Source: Marinobacterium iners
Lineage (GTDB): Bacteria; Pseudomonadota; Gammaproteobacteria; Pseudomonadales; Balneatricaceae
Length of the DNA: 64,000 bases
Reading direction: 5' to 3'
Assembly: GCF_017310015.1 (NCBI RefSeq)
Contig: NZ_CP022297.1
Coordinates: forward strand, 1,922,001-1,986,000
Part shown: positions 1 through 11,024 of the stretch, piece after piece
Numbering within the stretch: the first letter of the stretch is position 1
Layout of the letters: the number at the start of each line of letters is the position of its first letter
Position numbers and translations under genes: made by a program
Notes under the pieces: model-generated
The model's input: the letters and a program-made list of their open reading frames with translations, nothing else
What the model was told of the DNA's origin: nothing
Databases searched by the model: none

Positions 1-942
1 GGTGCAACCACCGAAAACCCGTCCTTCGAGCTGAATAATGCTCTTTTGTCCCGGGCGCGCGTTTACCTGCTGCGGGCATTGCAGCCCGATGAGCTGATGC
101 AGGTTGTCCATCATGCCTTGAGCGATGTCCAGCAAGGGCTGGGGTCGCTTCAGTTGAAAGTTGAACCTGACCTGCTGCAGCGACTGATTACAGCGGCTGA
201 CGGTGATGCCCGCAGCGCACTCAATCTGCTTGAGATTGCTGCTGATCTGGCACAGCCGCAAGCTGACGGCACCCACCTCGTAACGGAAGCAGTACTGCAC
301 GAAGTACTACAGGCGGGAGGGCGCCGCTTTGACAAGGGCGGAGATCACTTCTACGACATGATTTCTGCCTTTCACAAGTCGGTGCGTGGCTCTTCACCGG
401 ACGGGGCGCTTTACTGGTATTGCCGTATGCTGGATGGCGGCGCTGATCCGCTCTATGTCGCGCGCCGGTTGGTGGCAATTGCATCGGAAGATATTGGCAA
501 TGCCGATCCCCGTGCCATGCAGGTGGCGTTATCAGCCTGGGACGCGTTTGAGCGCGTGGGTCCTGCCGAAGGTGAACGAGCGATAGCACAGGCTGCGATC
601 TACTGTGCCTGCGCACCCAAAAGCAACGCAGTCTACAAGGCATTCAACCAGTGTCTGATGCAGGTGAGAGGCGAAGGCTCTCATCCGGTGCCGGATCATC
701 TGCGCAATGCGCCCACCAGTCTGATGAAGTCGCTTGGGTACGGTGATGAATACCGCTATGCCCATGATGAGCCGGATGCATATGCGGCAGGGGAGAACTA
801 TCTGCCGGAGGCCTTGGCTCATCAACGTTGGTATGAGCCCGAACCACGTGGGCTGGAAATCAAAATCCGTGAAAAACTGCAACGCCTTCGTGAACAGGAC
901 CAGCGCAGCCCACGGCGACGTTATCCAAGGAGCCCAGGATGA
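1..942 (+). CDS. rarA: RarA (MgsA) replication-associated recombination ATPase, C-terminal part
   Basis: The reading frame is open from base 1, so the gene begins before the window and the N-terminal P-loop is missing. The first residues (GATTENPSFELNNALLSRAR) are the conserved sensor-1 and arginine-finger stretch of the RarA/WRNIP1 AAA+ family. The remainder is the helical lid and the tetramerisation region, with signatures GGDHFYDMISAFHKSVRGS and DPLYVARRLVAIASEDIGNADP. The family acts at stalled replication forks together with SSB; that role is family knowledge. The stop codon overlaps the start of crcB (ATGA), so the two are probably co-translated. Confidence 0.95.
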   Translation, partial: GATTENPSFELNNALLSRARVYLLRALQPDELMQVVHHALSDVQQGLGSLQLKVEPDLLQRLITAADGDARSALNLLEIAADLAQPQADGTHLVTEAVLHEVLQAGGRRFDKGGDHFYDMISAFHKSVRGSSPDGALYWYCRMLDGGADPLYVARRLVAIASEDIGNADPRAMQVALSAWDAFERVGPAEGERAIAQAAIYCACAPKSNAVYKAFNQCLMQVRGEGSHPVPDHLRNAPTSLMKSLGYGDEYRYAHDEPDAYAAGENYLPEALAHQRWYEPEPRGLEIKIREKLQRLREQDQRSPRRRYPRSPG

Positions 943-1310
943 TACATCTGTTCGCTGTGGCGCTGGGAGGAGCACTGGGTGCCGTGGCGCGTTACTGGGT
1001 CAGTGGCTGGCTCAATAACGCTGAGCATCCCATACCGATCGGTACGCTGAGCGTAAACGTACTGGGCTCTTTCTTGATGGGGGTATGCTTTGTACTGATC
1101 CTTGAAAAGGCTCGCCTGTCGCCAGAACTTCGGCCTCTGGTGATGGTTGGATTTTTGGGTGCCTTTACCACTTTCTCGACCTTTTCTCTGGAAACGGTGG
1201 CGATGATCAGCGAGGGGCATATAATGTCGGCCCTGATTTATATATCATTAAGCGTTCTATTGTGCATTGCCGCACTGGGTGCCGGATTGTGGTTGACCCG
1301 TCTGTTCTGA
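939..1310 (+). CDS. crcB: Fluc-type fluoride exporter CrcB
   Basis: This 123-residue membrane protein has four predicted helices and matches the small Fluc/CrcB fluoride channel family, which works as a dual-topology dimer in the inner membrane. Family marks are the GGALGAVARYW start, the GTLSVNVLGSFLMG segment around residues 37-50 and the GFLGAFTTFSTFSLE motif around residues 70-84, which contains the pore phenylalanines. The start overlaps the rarA stop. No fluoride riboswitch is visible, as expected for a gene placed inside an operon. Confidence 0.95.
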   Translation: MIHLFAVALGGALGAVARYWVSGWLNNAEHPIPIGTLSVNVLGSFLMGVCFVLILEKARLSPELRPLVMVGFLGAFTTFSTFSLETVAMISEGHIMSALIYISLSVLLCIAALGAGLWLTRLF

Positions 1311-1347
1311 CAACTCTGTACTGACAACACAAGGTAAGTTTGCTCTC

Positions 1348-2622
1348 ATGCTGGATCCTAAATTTGTACGCGCCAACCCTGAAGCAGTCGCTGAGCTGCT
1401 GAAAAAGAAAGGGTTTGAATTCCCGGTTGAGCGCTTTATCGAGCTGGACAATCAGCGCAAAGCTATCCAAACCGAAACCGAAGCGCTGCAGAATGAGCGC
1501 AACACTCGCTCCAAGAGCATCGGCAAGGCGAAAGCCTCCGGCGAAGACATCCAGCCCCTGCTGGATGAAGTGCAGAGCCTGGGCCAGCAACTCGACGATG
1601 CCAAACAGCGCCTGAATCAGGTGCAGGCTACACTTGATGCATTGTTGCTGGGTGTTCCCAACGTTCCGCATGAATCAGTGCCTGCCGGAGCCGATGAAGA
1701 GGACAACGTCGAAGTCCGCCGCTGGGGCACTCCGGCAGAGTTCAGTTTTGAGCCTCAGGACCATGTTGCGCTGGGAGAAAAAAACAACGAGCTGGACTTT
1801 GAAACTGCCGCCAAAATAACAGGCTCTCGTTTTGCTGTAATGAAAGGCAAGATTGCCCGCCTGCACCGCGCCCTGACCCAATTCATGCTCGACACCCATA
1901 TTGCCGAGCACGGCTACACCGAAATCTATGTGCCGTATCTGGTCAATGCCGACTCACTGCTCGGAACCGGCCAGCTACCCAAGTTTGAAGAAGACCTGTT
2001 CCGCACACCGCTGGGTGATCGAAACTACTACCTGATTCCCACCGCTGAGGTCCCGGTTACCAATACGGTGCGTGACGAGATCATCGACGCGGCCCAGCTG
2101 CCACTGCAGTACACCTGCCACACACCCTGTTTCCGTTCCGAGGCAGGCGCTTCTGGTCGTGACACTCGTGGCATGATCCGCCAGCATCAGTTTGACAAGG
2201 TTGAGCTGGTACATGTGGTCGAGCCGGCAAAATCCTGGGATGCCCTTGAGGCTCTCACCGGGCACGCTGAGGCCATTCTGCAGAAACTGAATCTGCCCTA
2301 CCGGGTTGTCGCCCTCTGTGGCGGCGACCTCGGTTTCAGTGCCGCCAAGACCTACGATATCGAGGTTTGGCTACCGGGGCAGGGCAAGTTCCGCGAGATC
2401 TCTTCCTGTTCCAACATGGGTGACTTCCAGGCGCGTCGCATGATGGCACGTTGGCGTAACCCGGAAACCGGCAAACCGGAGCTGGTACATACGCTGAACG
2501 GTTCCGGCCTTGCTGTTGGCCGAACACTGGTCGCTGTACTGGAAAACTACCAGACCGAAAGTGGCTCTGTTCGCGTACCCGAAGTGCTGCAGCCTTACAT
2601 GGGCGGTATTACCGAACTGTGA
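1348..2622 (+). CDS. serS: Seryl-tRNA synthetase
   Basis: This 424-residue class II aminoacyl-tRNA synthetase charges tRNA-Ser (and tRNA-Sec). The N-terminal region (about residues 30-105) is a long antiparallel coiled coil that grips the tRNA variable arm, followed by the class II core. Visible motif 2 is CFRSEAGASGRDTRGMIRQHQF and motif 3 is the GSGLAVGRTLVAVLENYQ segment near the C terminus. Length is normal for bacterial SerS. It lies 37 bases after crcB and ends at a strong terminator, closing the rarA-crcB-serS cluster. Confidence 0.97.
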   Translation: MLDPKFVRANPEAVAELLKKKGFEFPVERFIELDNQRKAIQTETEALQNERNTRSKSIGKAKASGEDIQPLLDEVQSLGQQLDDAKQRLNQVQATLDALLLGVPNVPHESVPAGADEEDNVEVRRWGTPAEFSFEPQDHVALGEKNNELDFETAAKITGSRFAVMKGKIARLHRALTQFMLDTHIAEHGYTEIYVPYLVNADSLLGTGQLPKFEEDLFRTPLGDRNYYLIPTAEVPVTNTVRDEIIDAAQLPLQYTCHTPCFRSEAGASGRDTRGMIRQHQFDKVELVHVVEPAKSWDALEALTGHAEAILQKLNLPYRVVALCGGDLGFSAAKTYDIEVWLPGQGKFREISSCSNMGDFQARRMMARWRNPETGKPELVHTLNGSGLAVGRTLVAVLENYQTESGSVRVPEVLQPYMGGITEL

Positions 2623-2640
2623 CTCTGCTACGCGCCACCC

Positions 2641-2667
2641 TAAAGCCCCGCAACTGCGGGGCTTTTT
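2641..2667 (+). terminator. Rho-independent terminator after serS
   Basis: An 8-bp perfect stem (AGCCCCGC / GCGGGGCT) with an AACT loop is followed by a T run. It lies 20 bases after the serS stop. Confidence 0.92.
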
Positions 2668-2765
2668 GTTTCCTTGCGCACAATAGACACGGTTTGATCT
2701 GACGCAAGCGACCATTCGGGGCTTGGGGTATACTGGCCTGCATTGCGATTTGAAGGAGCATGCTG

Positions 2766-3974
2766 ATGAAAACCCGATACGATGTTCTGATTGTCGGTGG
2801 TGGTATGGTGGGGTCCGCACTGGCCTGCGCGCTGGGCGGCTCCGGTCTGTCGGTAGCCGTGCTGGAGCGTCAACTACCTGCCGGCTTCGAGCCTTCCCAG
2901 CCCCACGATCTGCGCGTGTCCGCCTTGAGTATTGCCTCCGAACGCTTCCTTCAGAATATCGGCGTCTGGGGTGGAATAAAGGACCGACGCAGCTGCCCCT
3001 ACCGACGCATGAAAGTGTGGGAGAAAAGCTCAACTGCCGCAGCCACCGAGTTTGATGCCACTGCTATAGGCTACGACCACCTTGGTCATATCGTTGAGAA
3101 CCGCCTGATCCAGATTGCGCTGCTGGAGCGCCTGAAAGCATTTGACAATATCGATCTGATTTCGCCAGCTCCTACAACGCGGATTGACTATGTTCCCGGT
3201 GCAACACTGGTGCAACTGGAGGATGGCCACGAGTTGGTAGGTCGTTTGGTTGTGGCAGCGGATGGCGGAGACTCAAAGGTACGCCAGGCAGCCGGTATCG
3301 GTGTGACCAAGTGGGATTACGAACAGCATGCCTTGGTCGCCGGTGTTACGACCGCCTATGGCCAGGAGGATATCACCTGGCAGCAGTTTACCCCGACCGG
3401 GCCGCTGGCCTTCTTGCCGTTGAGTGGACACAACGCTTCACTCGTGTGGTACAACACGCCAAACGAGGTCAAACGCCTTCTGGCCTTGCCTGAAGAACAG
3501 TTCCTGCAGCAATTGCATGCTGTATTTCCGAGCGAGTTGGGCCATATCACCGAGATACAGGGGCGCAGCAGTTTCCCGCTGCGACGTCAGCATGCTCAGC
3601 AATATTGCCATGAAGGGGTTGTGCTGGTCGGGGACGCTGCCCATATGATTCATCCGCTGGCCGGGCAGGGCGTCAATATTGGTCTGCTGGATGCAGCTGC
3701 ACTGGCACAAACGCTGCTTGCAGCGCATCAATGTGGCGAATCCATCAGTGATCTCAGTGTGCTTGAGCGTTTCGAGAAACAGCGCCGCCGCCACAACCTG
3801 CTGATGATGCAAGTCATGGACGGATTCTATCGCATATTCAGCAATGATATTGGGCCGCTCAAACTGCTTCGGAATGCGGGCTTGGGGCTGGCAGGGCACT
3901 TGCCGCCGGCACGTAACCGGGTAATGGAGTTTGCGATGGGGCTCAGAGGAGAGCTGCCCGATCTGGCCAGATAG
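2766..3974 (+). CDS. UbiH/UbiF/VisC-family FAD-dependent monooxygenase
   Basis: This 402-residue flavoprotein belongs to the aromatic-ring hydroxylase family used in ubiquinone synthesis (UbiH, UbiI/VisC, UbiF). The N terminus carries the dinucleotide-binding motif VLIVGGGMVGSALACAL; the mid-region has a DG-type motif (VAADGGDSKVRQ) and the C-terminal half the FAD/ribityl motif VLVGDAAHMIHPLAGQGVNIGL. An ATG at 2760 lies only one base after the AAGGAG ribosome site, whereas the in-frame ATG at 2766 has ideal spacing, so 2766 is chosen. Which ring position it hydroxylates cannot be told from the sequence. It is monocistronic, with terminators on both sides. Confidence 0.9.
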   Translation: MKTRYDVLIVGGGMVGSALACALGGSGLSVAVLERQLPAGFEPSQPHDLRVSALSIASERFLQNIGVWGGIKDRRSCPYRRMKVWEKSSTAAATEFDATAIGYDHLGHIVENRLIQIALLERLKAFDNIDLISPAPTTRIDYVPGATLVQLEDGHELVGRLVVAADGGDSKVRQAAGIGVTKWDYEQHALVAGVTTAYGQEDITWQQFTPTGPLAFLPLSGHNASLVWYNTPNEVKRLLALPEEQFLQQLHAVFPSELGHITEIQGRSSFPLRRQHAQQYCHEGVVLVGDAAHMIHPLAGQGVNIGLLDAAALAQTLLAAHQCGESISDLSVLERFEKQRRRHNLLMMQVMDGFYRIFSNDIGPLKLLRNAGLGLAGHLPPARNRVMEFAMGLRGELPDLAR

Positions 3975-3993
3975 GCGCTCGGTACAGAAACAA

Positions 3994-4019
3994 AAATGAC
4001 CGCCCTTGGGCGGTCATTT
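3994..4019. terminator. Bidirectional terminator between the UbiH-family gene and phasin 1
   Basis: The near-perfect inverted repeat AAATGACCGCC / GGCGGTCATTT has A-rich sequence on one side and T-rich on the other. It sits between two convergent genes and can serve both. Confidence 0.85.
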
Positions 4020-4041
4020 CATATACAGCGAAGAGGCGGTA

Positions 4042-4536
4042 TCAGGATGCAGCAGAGGCGCTGGCTGCTGAAGCGGCCTTGCGAGCAGCAGGCTTGGCTG
4101 CCGGCTTTTCGGCTTCAGTTTTCGGCATGAAGTTGCTGATATCGAACTTGGTCATATCAAACTGGTTCATGTCGAACTTGGGTAGATCGAGTTTGGTCAG
4201 GTCGAAGTAGGGCATTTCGCTCAGTGAGCTCAGGCTCTGCTCGAACAGGCTGGATACTTCTTCACGCACTTCATTCAGCGTGGCCAGCTCCTGTTCGGCA
4301 ACTTCGGTCCACTTCGCTTCCTGCTGCTTGATGAAGTCCATCTGAAGCTCCAGTGCCTGCTTCGGCTCTTTCACTTCAGCCAGTGCCTTAACCTGAGCCA
4401 GGCTGGCATTAACGCAATCGGCAAAGTAGCCGGACTGCAGAGCAAAAATTTTCTCAACAGCTTTTTTGTTGATTTCAGCCAGCTCGGTAACGGGCTTCAT
4501 TTTGTCCTGCATCTCTTTCAACATGTTGTCGTACAT
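4042..4536 (-). CDS. Phasin-family polyhydroxyalkanoate granule protein with pentapeptide-like tail
   Basis: This 164-residue helical protein matches the phasin family (granule-surface proteins of polyhydroxyalkanoate inclusions). It shares a head (MYDN..DKMKP..ELAEINKKA.EK..ALQS) with the neighbouring phasin at 4807. After the helical core, residues about 110-138 form a strict five-residue periodicity of the type xFDxx, not present in the neighbour, followed by an Ala/Lys/Pro-rich C terminus typical of phasins (AAKPAARKAAS). A GTG start two codons earlier is possible; ATG at 4536 is chosen because an AAGG site lies nine bases upstream. Confidence 0.85.
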   Translation of the reverse strand: MYDNMLKEMQDKMKPVTELAEINKKAVEKIFALQSGYFADCVNASLAQVKALAEVKEPKQALELQMDFIKQQEAKWTEVAEQELATLNEVREEVSSLFEQSLSSLSEMPYFDLTKLDLPKFDMNQFDMTKFDISNFMPKTEAEKPAAKPAARKAASAASASAAS

Positions 4537-4806
4537 AGTCACTTACCTTTAATAACAGTGCAAAGAACCGACTTCAGCGTTTTTGCTGCGGTGCAAAAAA
4601 TGCATGATAGACATTCAATTCTCACTCTGTCAAACCTGCAGCCAACAAAGTGAATTCTTTTTGATTTGCGTTAATCTGCTGCCAGATCGACGAAATTCAG
4701 TATCTTTTAGCAGACAGCAGCAGTGCTGAATACATGCCACGGATGAGTCAATCAAGCGCAGCCAGCAGGTCGGGGATTGTGCAAACGCACAACCCCAACC
4801 ACCGAT

Positions 4807-5193
4807 TTACTTGCTGCTTTTGGCAGCCATGTCCATCGGTTTCATGAACTTCTGCAGTTCAGCCATGAAGGGAACGTCCTTCAGGTCACCGATTTCGGCA
4901 ACGCTTTTCTCAACCAGACCGGTAAGTTCTTCCTTGGCTTCAACCAGAGCAGCCATCTCTTTCTCGGCCACGTCTGTCAGTTTTGCTTCGATCTCTTTCA
5001 GATACTTGACCTGAAGCTCCAGTGCAGCCTTGGGATCGCGCGACTCAGACAGGGTCTTCATCTGGTTCAGGCTGGCGTTAACAAATTCAGACACGTAGGC
5101 AGACTGCAGAGCAATCAGCTTCTCGGTGGTCTTTTTGTTGATTTCAGCCATATCCATGACCGGCTTCATTTTGTCTTTCATGTTCTCGTACAT
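4807..5193 (-). CDS. Phasin-family protein (second copy)
   Basis: This 128-residue phasin-like helical protein (MYENMKDKMKPVMDMAEINKKTTEKLIALQS) is clearly paralogous to the gene at 4042 but lacks its repeat tail. The ATG follows a GAGGTGA ribosome site. It lies upstream of the first phasin in the same orientation with a 270-base gap, so each probably has its own promoter. TGCA-rich inverted repeats lie in front of this gene and shorter TGCA motifs in front of the other, as expected if a PhaR-type repressor controls both; that is inference. Confidence 0.87.
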   Translation of the reverse strand: MYENMKDKMKPVMDMAEINKKTTEKLIALQSAYVSEFVNASLNQMKTLSESRDPKAALELQVKYLKEIEAKLTDVAEKEMAALVEAKEELTGLVEKSVAEIGDLKDVPFMAELQKFMKPMDMAAKSSK

Positions 5194-5237
5194 AGTAAGT
5201 CACCTCTTCAATGACGTTTGCAGCATTCGCTGCGTTT

Positions 5238-5311
5238 TTGTGCATTGCAACAATGAGTTCACTTTAGTGATCCTGAAGCAGAGTGTCAAGCCCGTTTTGT
5301 GCATTGCACAA
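5238..5311 (-). promoter_or_regulatory. Candidate PhaR-type operator pair upstream of phasin 2
   Basis: Two similar inverted repeats occur 45 and 104 bases upstream of the phasin start: TTGTGCATTGCAACAA (5238-5253) and the perfect palindrome TTGTGCATTGCACAA (5297-5311). PhaR repressors of phasin genes are known to bind TGC-rich palindromic DNA. No phaR gene is in the window, so the assignment is inferred from motif and position. Confidence 0.5.
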
Positions 5312-5485
5312 TAATATTTTCGATCAGCCAAAATCGCCTGTATAGACTGGGATTGGGAACGAATCGTCTGTTCTTTTCCAGCACTACTGCCGTTCCGACA
5401 AGCGTCATGCGGCAGCGCAACAAACAGGCCAGTCAGGTTGAACTGCAATGATGATCCGGAATGGTTACAATGAGGTAAATACGAC

Positions 5486-8431
5486 ATGAATTCCGACACA
5501 AGGCACTCTATGCATACTGAAATCTGTCATCCCGGGTTCCGCTTTCTACAACACAAGGCGATTGAGTCACTCAATATTGAAGTGGCGGAGTATGAGCACA
5601 TTACAACTGGGGCGCTGCATTATCACATTGCGTCAGAGCATGATGAGAATGTATTTCTGGTTGCGTTCAGAACCATGCCGGAAGACTCTACCGGTGTGGC
5701 ACACATTCTGGAGCACACCGCACTCTGTGGCAGTGAACGCTATCCGGTTCGCGACCCCTTCTTCATGATGACCCGGCGCTCGCTTAATACGTTCATGAAT
5801 GCTTTCACCAGCAGTGACTGGACGGCTTATCCCTTTGCCAGCCAGAACCGGAAGGATTTCTTCAATCTGCTGGATGTGTATCTGGATGCCACCTTCTTTT
5901 CACGACTTGATCCACTGGATTTTGCTCAGGAAGGACATCGTGTCGAGTTCAGCGAAGCAGCCAACCCTGACTCCTCACTGGTGTACAAGGGGGTGGTATA
6001 CAACGAGATGAAGGGGGCAATGAGCTCACCGGTTTCCACGCTGTGGCAAACGCTGACACGCTACCTGTTTCCCACCACCACCTATCATTACAACAGCGGT
6101 GGTGAGCCGGACTGTATTCCGGATCTCAGTTACGAAGAACTGCTGGAGTTCTACCGCAGTCATTACCATCCCAGCAACGCAGTCTTCATGACCTTTGGCA
6201 ACCTGCCGGTTGAAGAGCTGCAGCAGCGCTTTGAAGAGCAGGCTCTGTCCCGCTTTGAACGCCGTGATGAGACATTGAGCGTAGACAACGAGAAGCGTTA
6301 TTTCGCCCCTTTGAGAGTTGAAGAGGCGTATGCGCTCGAACAGGACGACCTGACAGCATCTACCCATCATGTCATAGGCTGGCTGCTGCCGCGTTCGATT
6401 GAGCTTGATCAGCTGATGCAGGCCCACCTGCTCAGTCGGGTGTTGCTGGACAACTCCAGCTCACCATTACGGGCAGCACTTGAGTCGACCGATCTGGGCA
6501 GCGCCCCTTCACCGCTGTGTGGACTTGAAGACTCCAACCGCGAGATGAGCTTTATGTGTGGCCTTGAAGGCAGCGAGCCTGAAAAGGCGGCGGCCTTCGA
6601 GCAACTGGTGATCGATACGCTTGAAAAGGTTGCAGAAGAGGGCGTACCGCAGGAAACGGTTGAGGCCCAGCTTCATCAGCTGGAGCTGAGTCAGCGTGAA
6701 ATTACCGGTGACGGCTACCCATTTGGTCTGCAACTAATTCTGTCGGCCATGCCGGCGGCCATTCACCGGGGCAACCCGATTGGGGTGCTGGACATTGATC
6801 CCGCCCTGGAAAAGCTGCGCGAGCAGATCAAGGATCCAGCGTTCATTCCTGGGCTGGTACGCCGCTGGCTGCTGGACAATCCGCACCGTGTGCGCCTGAC
6901 ACTGCGACCGGATGCCGAACTGGCTGCCCGTCGTGATGCAGCTGAAGCGGCACGGTTGGAACAGATCAAGGCGGGCCTGAGCGAAAGCGATAAACAAGAT
7001 ATTATTGATCGTTCTCAGGCGCTTGAAGCACGCCAACAGCAGGTTGATGATGACAGCATTCTGCCCTGTGTCACCCTTGAGGACGTCCCGGCTGAGCTTA
7101 ACCTGCCGACTGCCACTGAACTGGCCACCGATCCGCTTAAAACGACCTGGTTTGGTGCCGGTACCAACGGTCTGGTTTACCAGCAGGTGATTCTTGACCT
7201 GCCTGAACTGAGTGAGCGTGAACAATCCCTTATGCCTCTGTACACCTACTGCCTGACAGAGCTCGGCTGTGGTGATCGCGACTATCGCGCCAATCAGGCC
7301 TACCAGAGCCAAGTGACCGGTGGACTGCATGCTTACACAAGCCTGCGAGGCAGCGTCGATGACGAACAACAGGTCAGCGCCTACCTGGTGATGTCCGGCA
7401 AGGCCCTTAGCGTTAACAGTGAAAAACTGACCGCGCTGATGGCCGAAACGCTTGCTGATGCGCGTTTTGATGAAACTGCCCGCATCCGTGAAATTGTGGC
7501 GCAACAGCGTGCACGCCGTGAGCAGAGCATTACCGGATCAGGCCACAGCCTGGCGATGATGGCCGCAGGGGCCGGTTTCAGCCCGGTAGCCCGACTGTCA
7601 CACCAGACCCGTGGCCTTGCCGGCGTACGCTTTGTCAAACAGCTGGACAAAAGTCTGGCAGAGGAGAATATGCTGACGGCTCTGTCAGCTGAACTGACGG
7701 CGCTGCATGAGCGTATTCGGTCGGCGCCTCGTCGCTTCCTGCTGGTCGGTGAAGAGGAGCATCGTGACAGTCTGCGTCAGCAGCTTGAGCAGTTCTGGAT
7801 AGGTCAGGCTGACAGTCGAGGTGATTTTGTTGCTCTGTCACTGCCCGAAACCCGCTCGGCGGTTCAGCAGCTATGGCTAACCAGTACCCAGGTCAGTTTC
7901 TGTGCCAAGGCCTACCCGACAGTACCAACAGGCCACCCGGACGCAGCAGCACTGACCGTACTGGGTGACTATTTGCGTAACGGTTACCTTCACCGTGCCA
8001 TCCGAGAGAAGGGTGGGGCCTATGGGGCAGGCGCCGGGCAGGACAATGGCGATGCTATCTTCCGCTTCTTTTCCTATCGCGATCCGCGCATAGAGGGAAC
8101 GCTGGACGACTTCGATCAGGCGCTGCAGTGGTTGGCCACCTCTGAGGGGGATCCGCAGCGACTACAGGAGGCGATTCTGGGTGTAGTCAGCTCCATGGAT
8201 AAGCCCGGCTCCCCAGCCGGAGAAGCCAAATCGACCTACCACAGCAGCCTGTTCGGCCGCACGCCAGAGGTGCGTCAGGCCTTCCGCCAGCGGATTCTGT
8301 CGATCACGCTTGATGACCTCAAGCGCGTGGCATCGACCTGGCTCTCGCCCGAAAAGGCGAGCATGGCTGTTGTGACCAGTCACAAGGCTGCAGATTCTCT
8401 GGCAGGCGACTGGGAGCGGATTGAGATCTGA
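5486..8431 (+). CDS. M16C-family zinc metalloprotease (presequence-protease-like)
   Basis: This 981-residue insulinase-superfamily peptidase has the two-halved, about 110-kDa form of the M16C branch (PreP/Cym1/SPPA-like). The inverted zinc motif HxxEH is seen as HILEH at about residues 73-77, with the distal glutamate probably in VVYNEMKGAMSSP near residue 175. Such enzymes degrade unstructured peptides inside a closed chamber. No signal peptide is visible, so it is probably cytoplasmic. The ATG at 5486 has a GAGG site upstream; a later Met at residue 9 is an alternative. Confidence 0.9.
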   Translation: MNSDTRHSMHTEICHPGFRFLQHKAIESLNIEVAEYEHITTGALHYHIASEHDENVFLVAFRTMPEDSTGVAHILEHTALCGSERYPVRDPFFMMTRRSLNTFMNAFTSSDWTAYPFASQNRKDFFNLLDVYLDATFFSRLDPLDFAQEGHRVEFSEAANPDSSLVYKGVVYNEMKGAMSSPVSTLWQTLTRYLFPTTTYHYNSGGEPDCIPDLSYEELLEFYRSHYHPSNAVFMTFGNLPVEELQQRFEEQALSRFERRDETLSVDNEKRYFAPLRVEEAYALEQDDLTASTHHVIGWLLPRSIELDQLMQAHLLSRVLLDNSSSPLRAALESTDLGSAPSPLCGLEDSNREMSFMCGLEGSEPEKAAAFEQLVIDTLEKVAEEGVPQETVEAQLHQLELSQREITGDGYPFGLQLILSAMPAAIHRGNPIGVLDIDPALEKLREQIKDPAFIPGLVRRWLLDNPHRVRLTLRPDAELAARRDAAEAARLEQIKAGLSESDKQDIIDRSQALEARQQQVDDDSILPCVTLEDVPAELNLPTATELATDPLKTTWFGAGTNGLVYQQVILDLPELSEREQSLMPLYTYCLTELGCGDRDYRANQAYQSQVTGGLHAYTSLRGSVDDEQQVSAYLVMSGKALSVNSEKLTALMAETLADARFDETARIREIVAQQRARREQSITGSGHSLAMMAAGAGFSPVARLSHQTRGLAGVRFVKQLDKSLAEENMLTALSAELTALHERIRSAPRRFLLVGEEEHRDSLRQQLEQFWIGQADSRGDFVALSLPETRSAVQQLWLTSTQVSFCAKAYPTVPTGHPDAAALTVLGDYLRNGYLHRAIREKGGAYGAGAGQDNGDAIFRFFSYRDPRIEGTLDDFDQALQWLATSEGDPQRLQEAILGVVSSMDKPGSPAGEAKSTYHSSLFGRTPEVRQAFRQRILSITLDDLKRVASTWLSPEKASMAVVTSHKAADSLAGDWERIEI

Positions 8432-8485
8432 TCGGCAGGTCTCGGCAGCTCAGGTATGGCTGCCGAGATCCTTCCAGACAGGCAT

Positions 8486-8514
8486 AAAAAACCCGGGCAA
8501 GCCCGGGTTTTTTC
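8486..8514. terminator. Bidirectional terminator between the M16C protease and icd
   Basis: The perfect repeat AAAAAACCCGGGC / GCCCGGGTTTTTT has a two-base loop and A and T runs on either side. It serves the two convergent genes. Confidence 0.93.
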
Positions 8515-8532
8515 TTTTTAGATCATCAATGA

Positions 8533-10761
<2,229 letters not shown>

Positions 10762-10973
10762 GTTTTTCCCCGAAATGATTTATGGCTGGATTGCCAAGGG
10801 CTCGTTCGGGCGATGGATAATCACCCTGCGCTGTATGAATGAGCCTGGCGCTTGTAAATCGGCTACAAATTATAAAGGCTGAAGGGGCTTTTTGATACCC
10901 GGGCACTATCGACTTAGGGCTAAAGAATGGGCCTGAGATGATAAAAAGGCGTGATTGAATGTAGCAAACCAAC

Positions 10974-11008
10974 AACCTGACAGGCCCGGCCGGAAAGCCT
11001 GTCAGGTT
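10974..11008 (-). terminator. Long stem-loop downstream of metH
   Basis: The 12-bp perfect inverted repeat AACCTGACAGGC / GCCTGTCAGGTT lies 17 bases beyond the metH stop. No clear T run follows on either strand, so it may be an mRNA 3' stabiliser rather than a classical terminator. Confidence 0.55.
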
Positions 11009-11024
11009 AGTGCGAAACGAGGGG

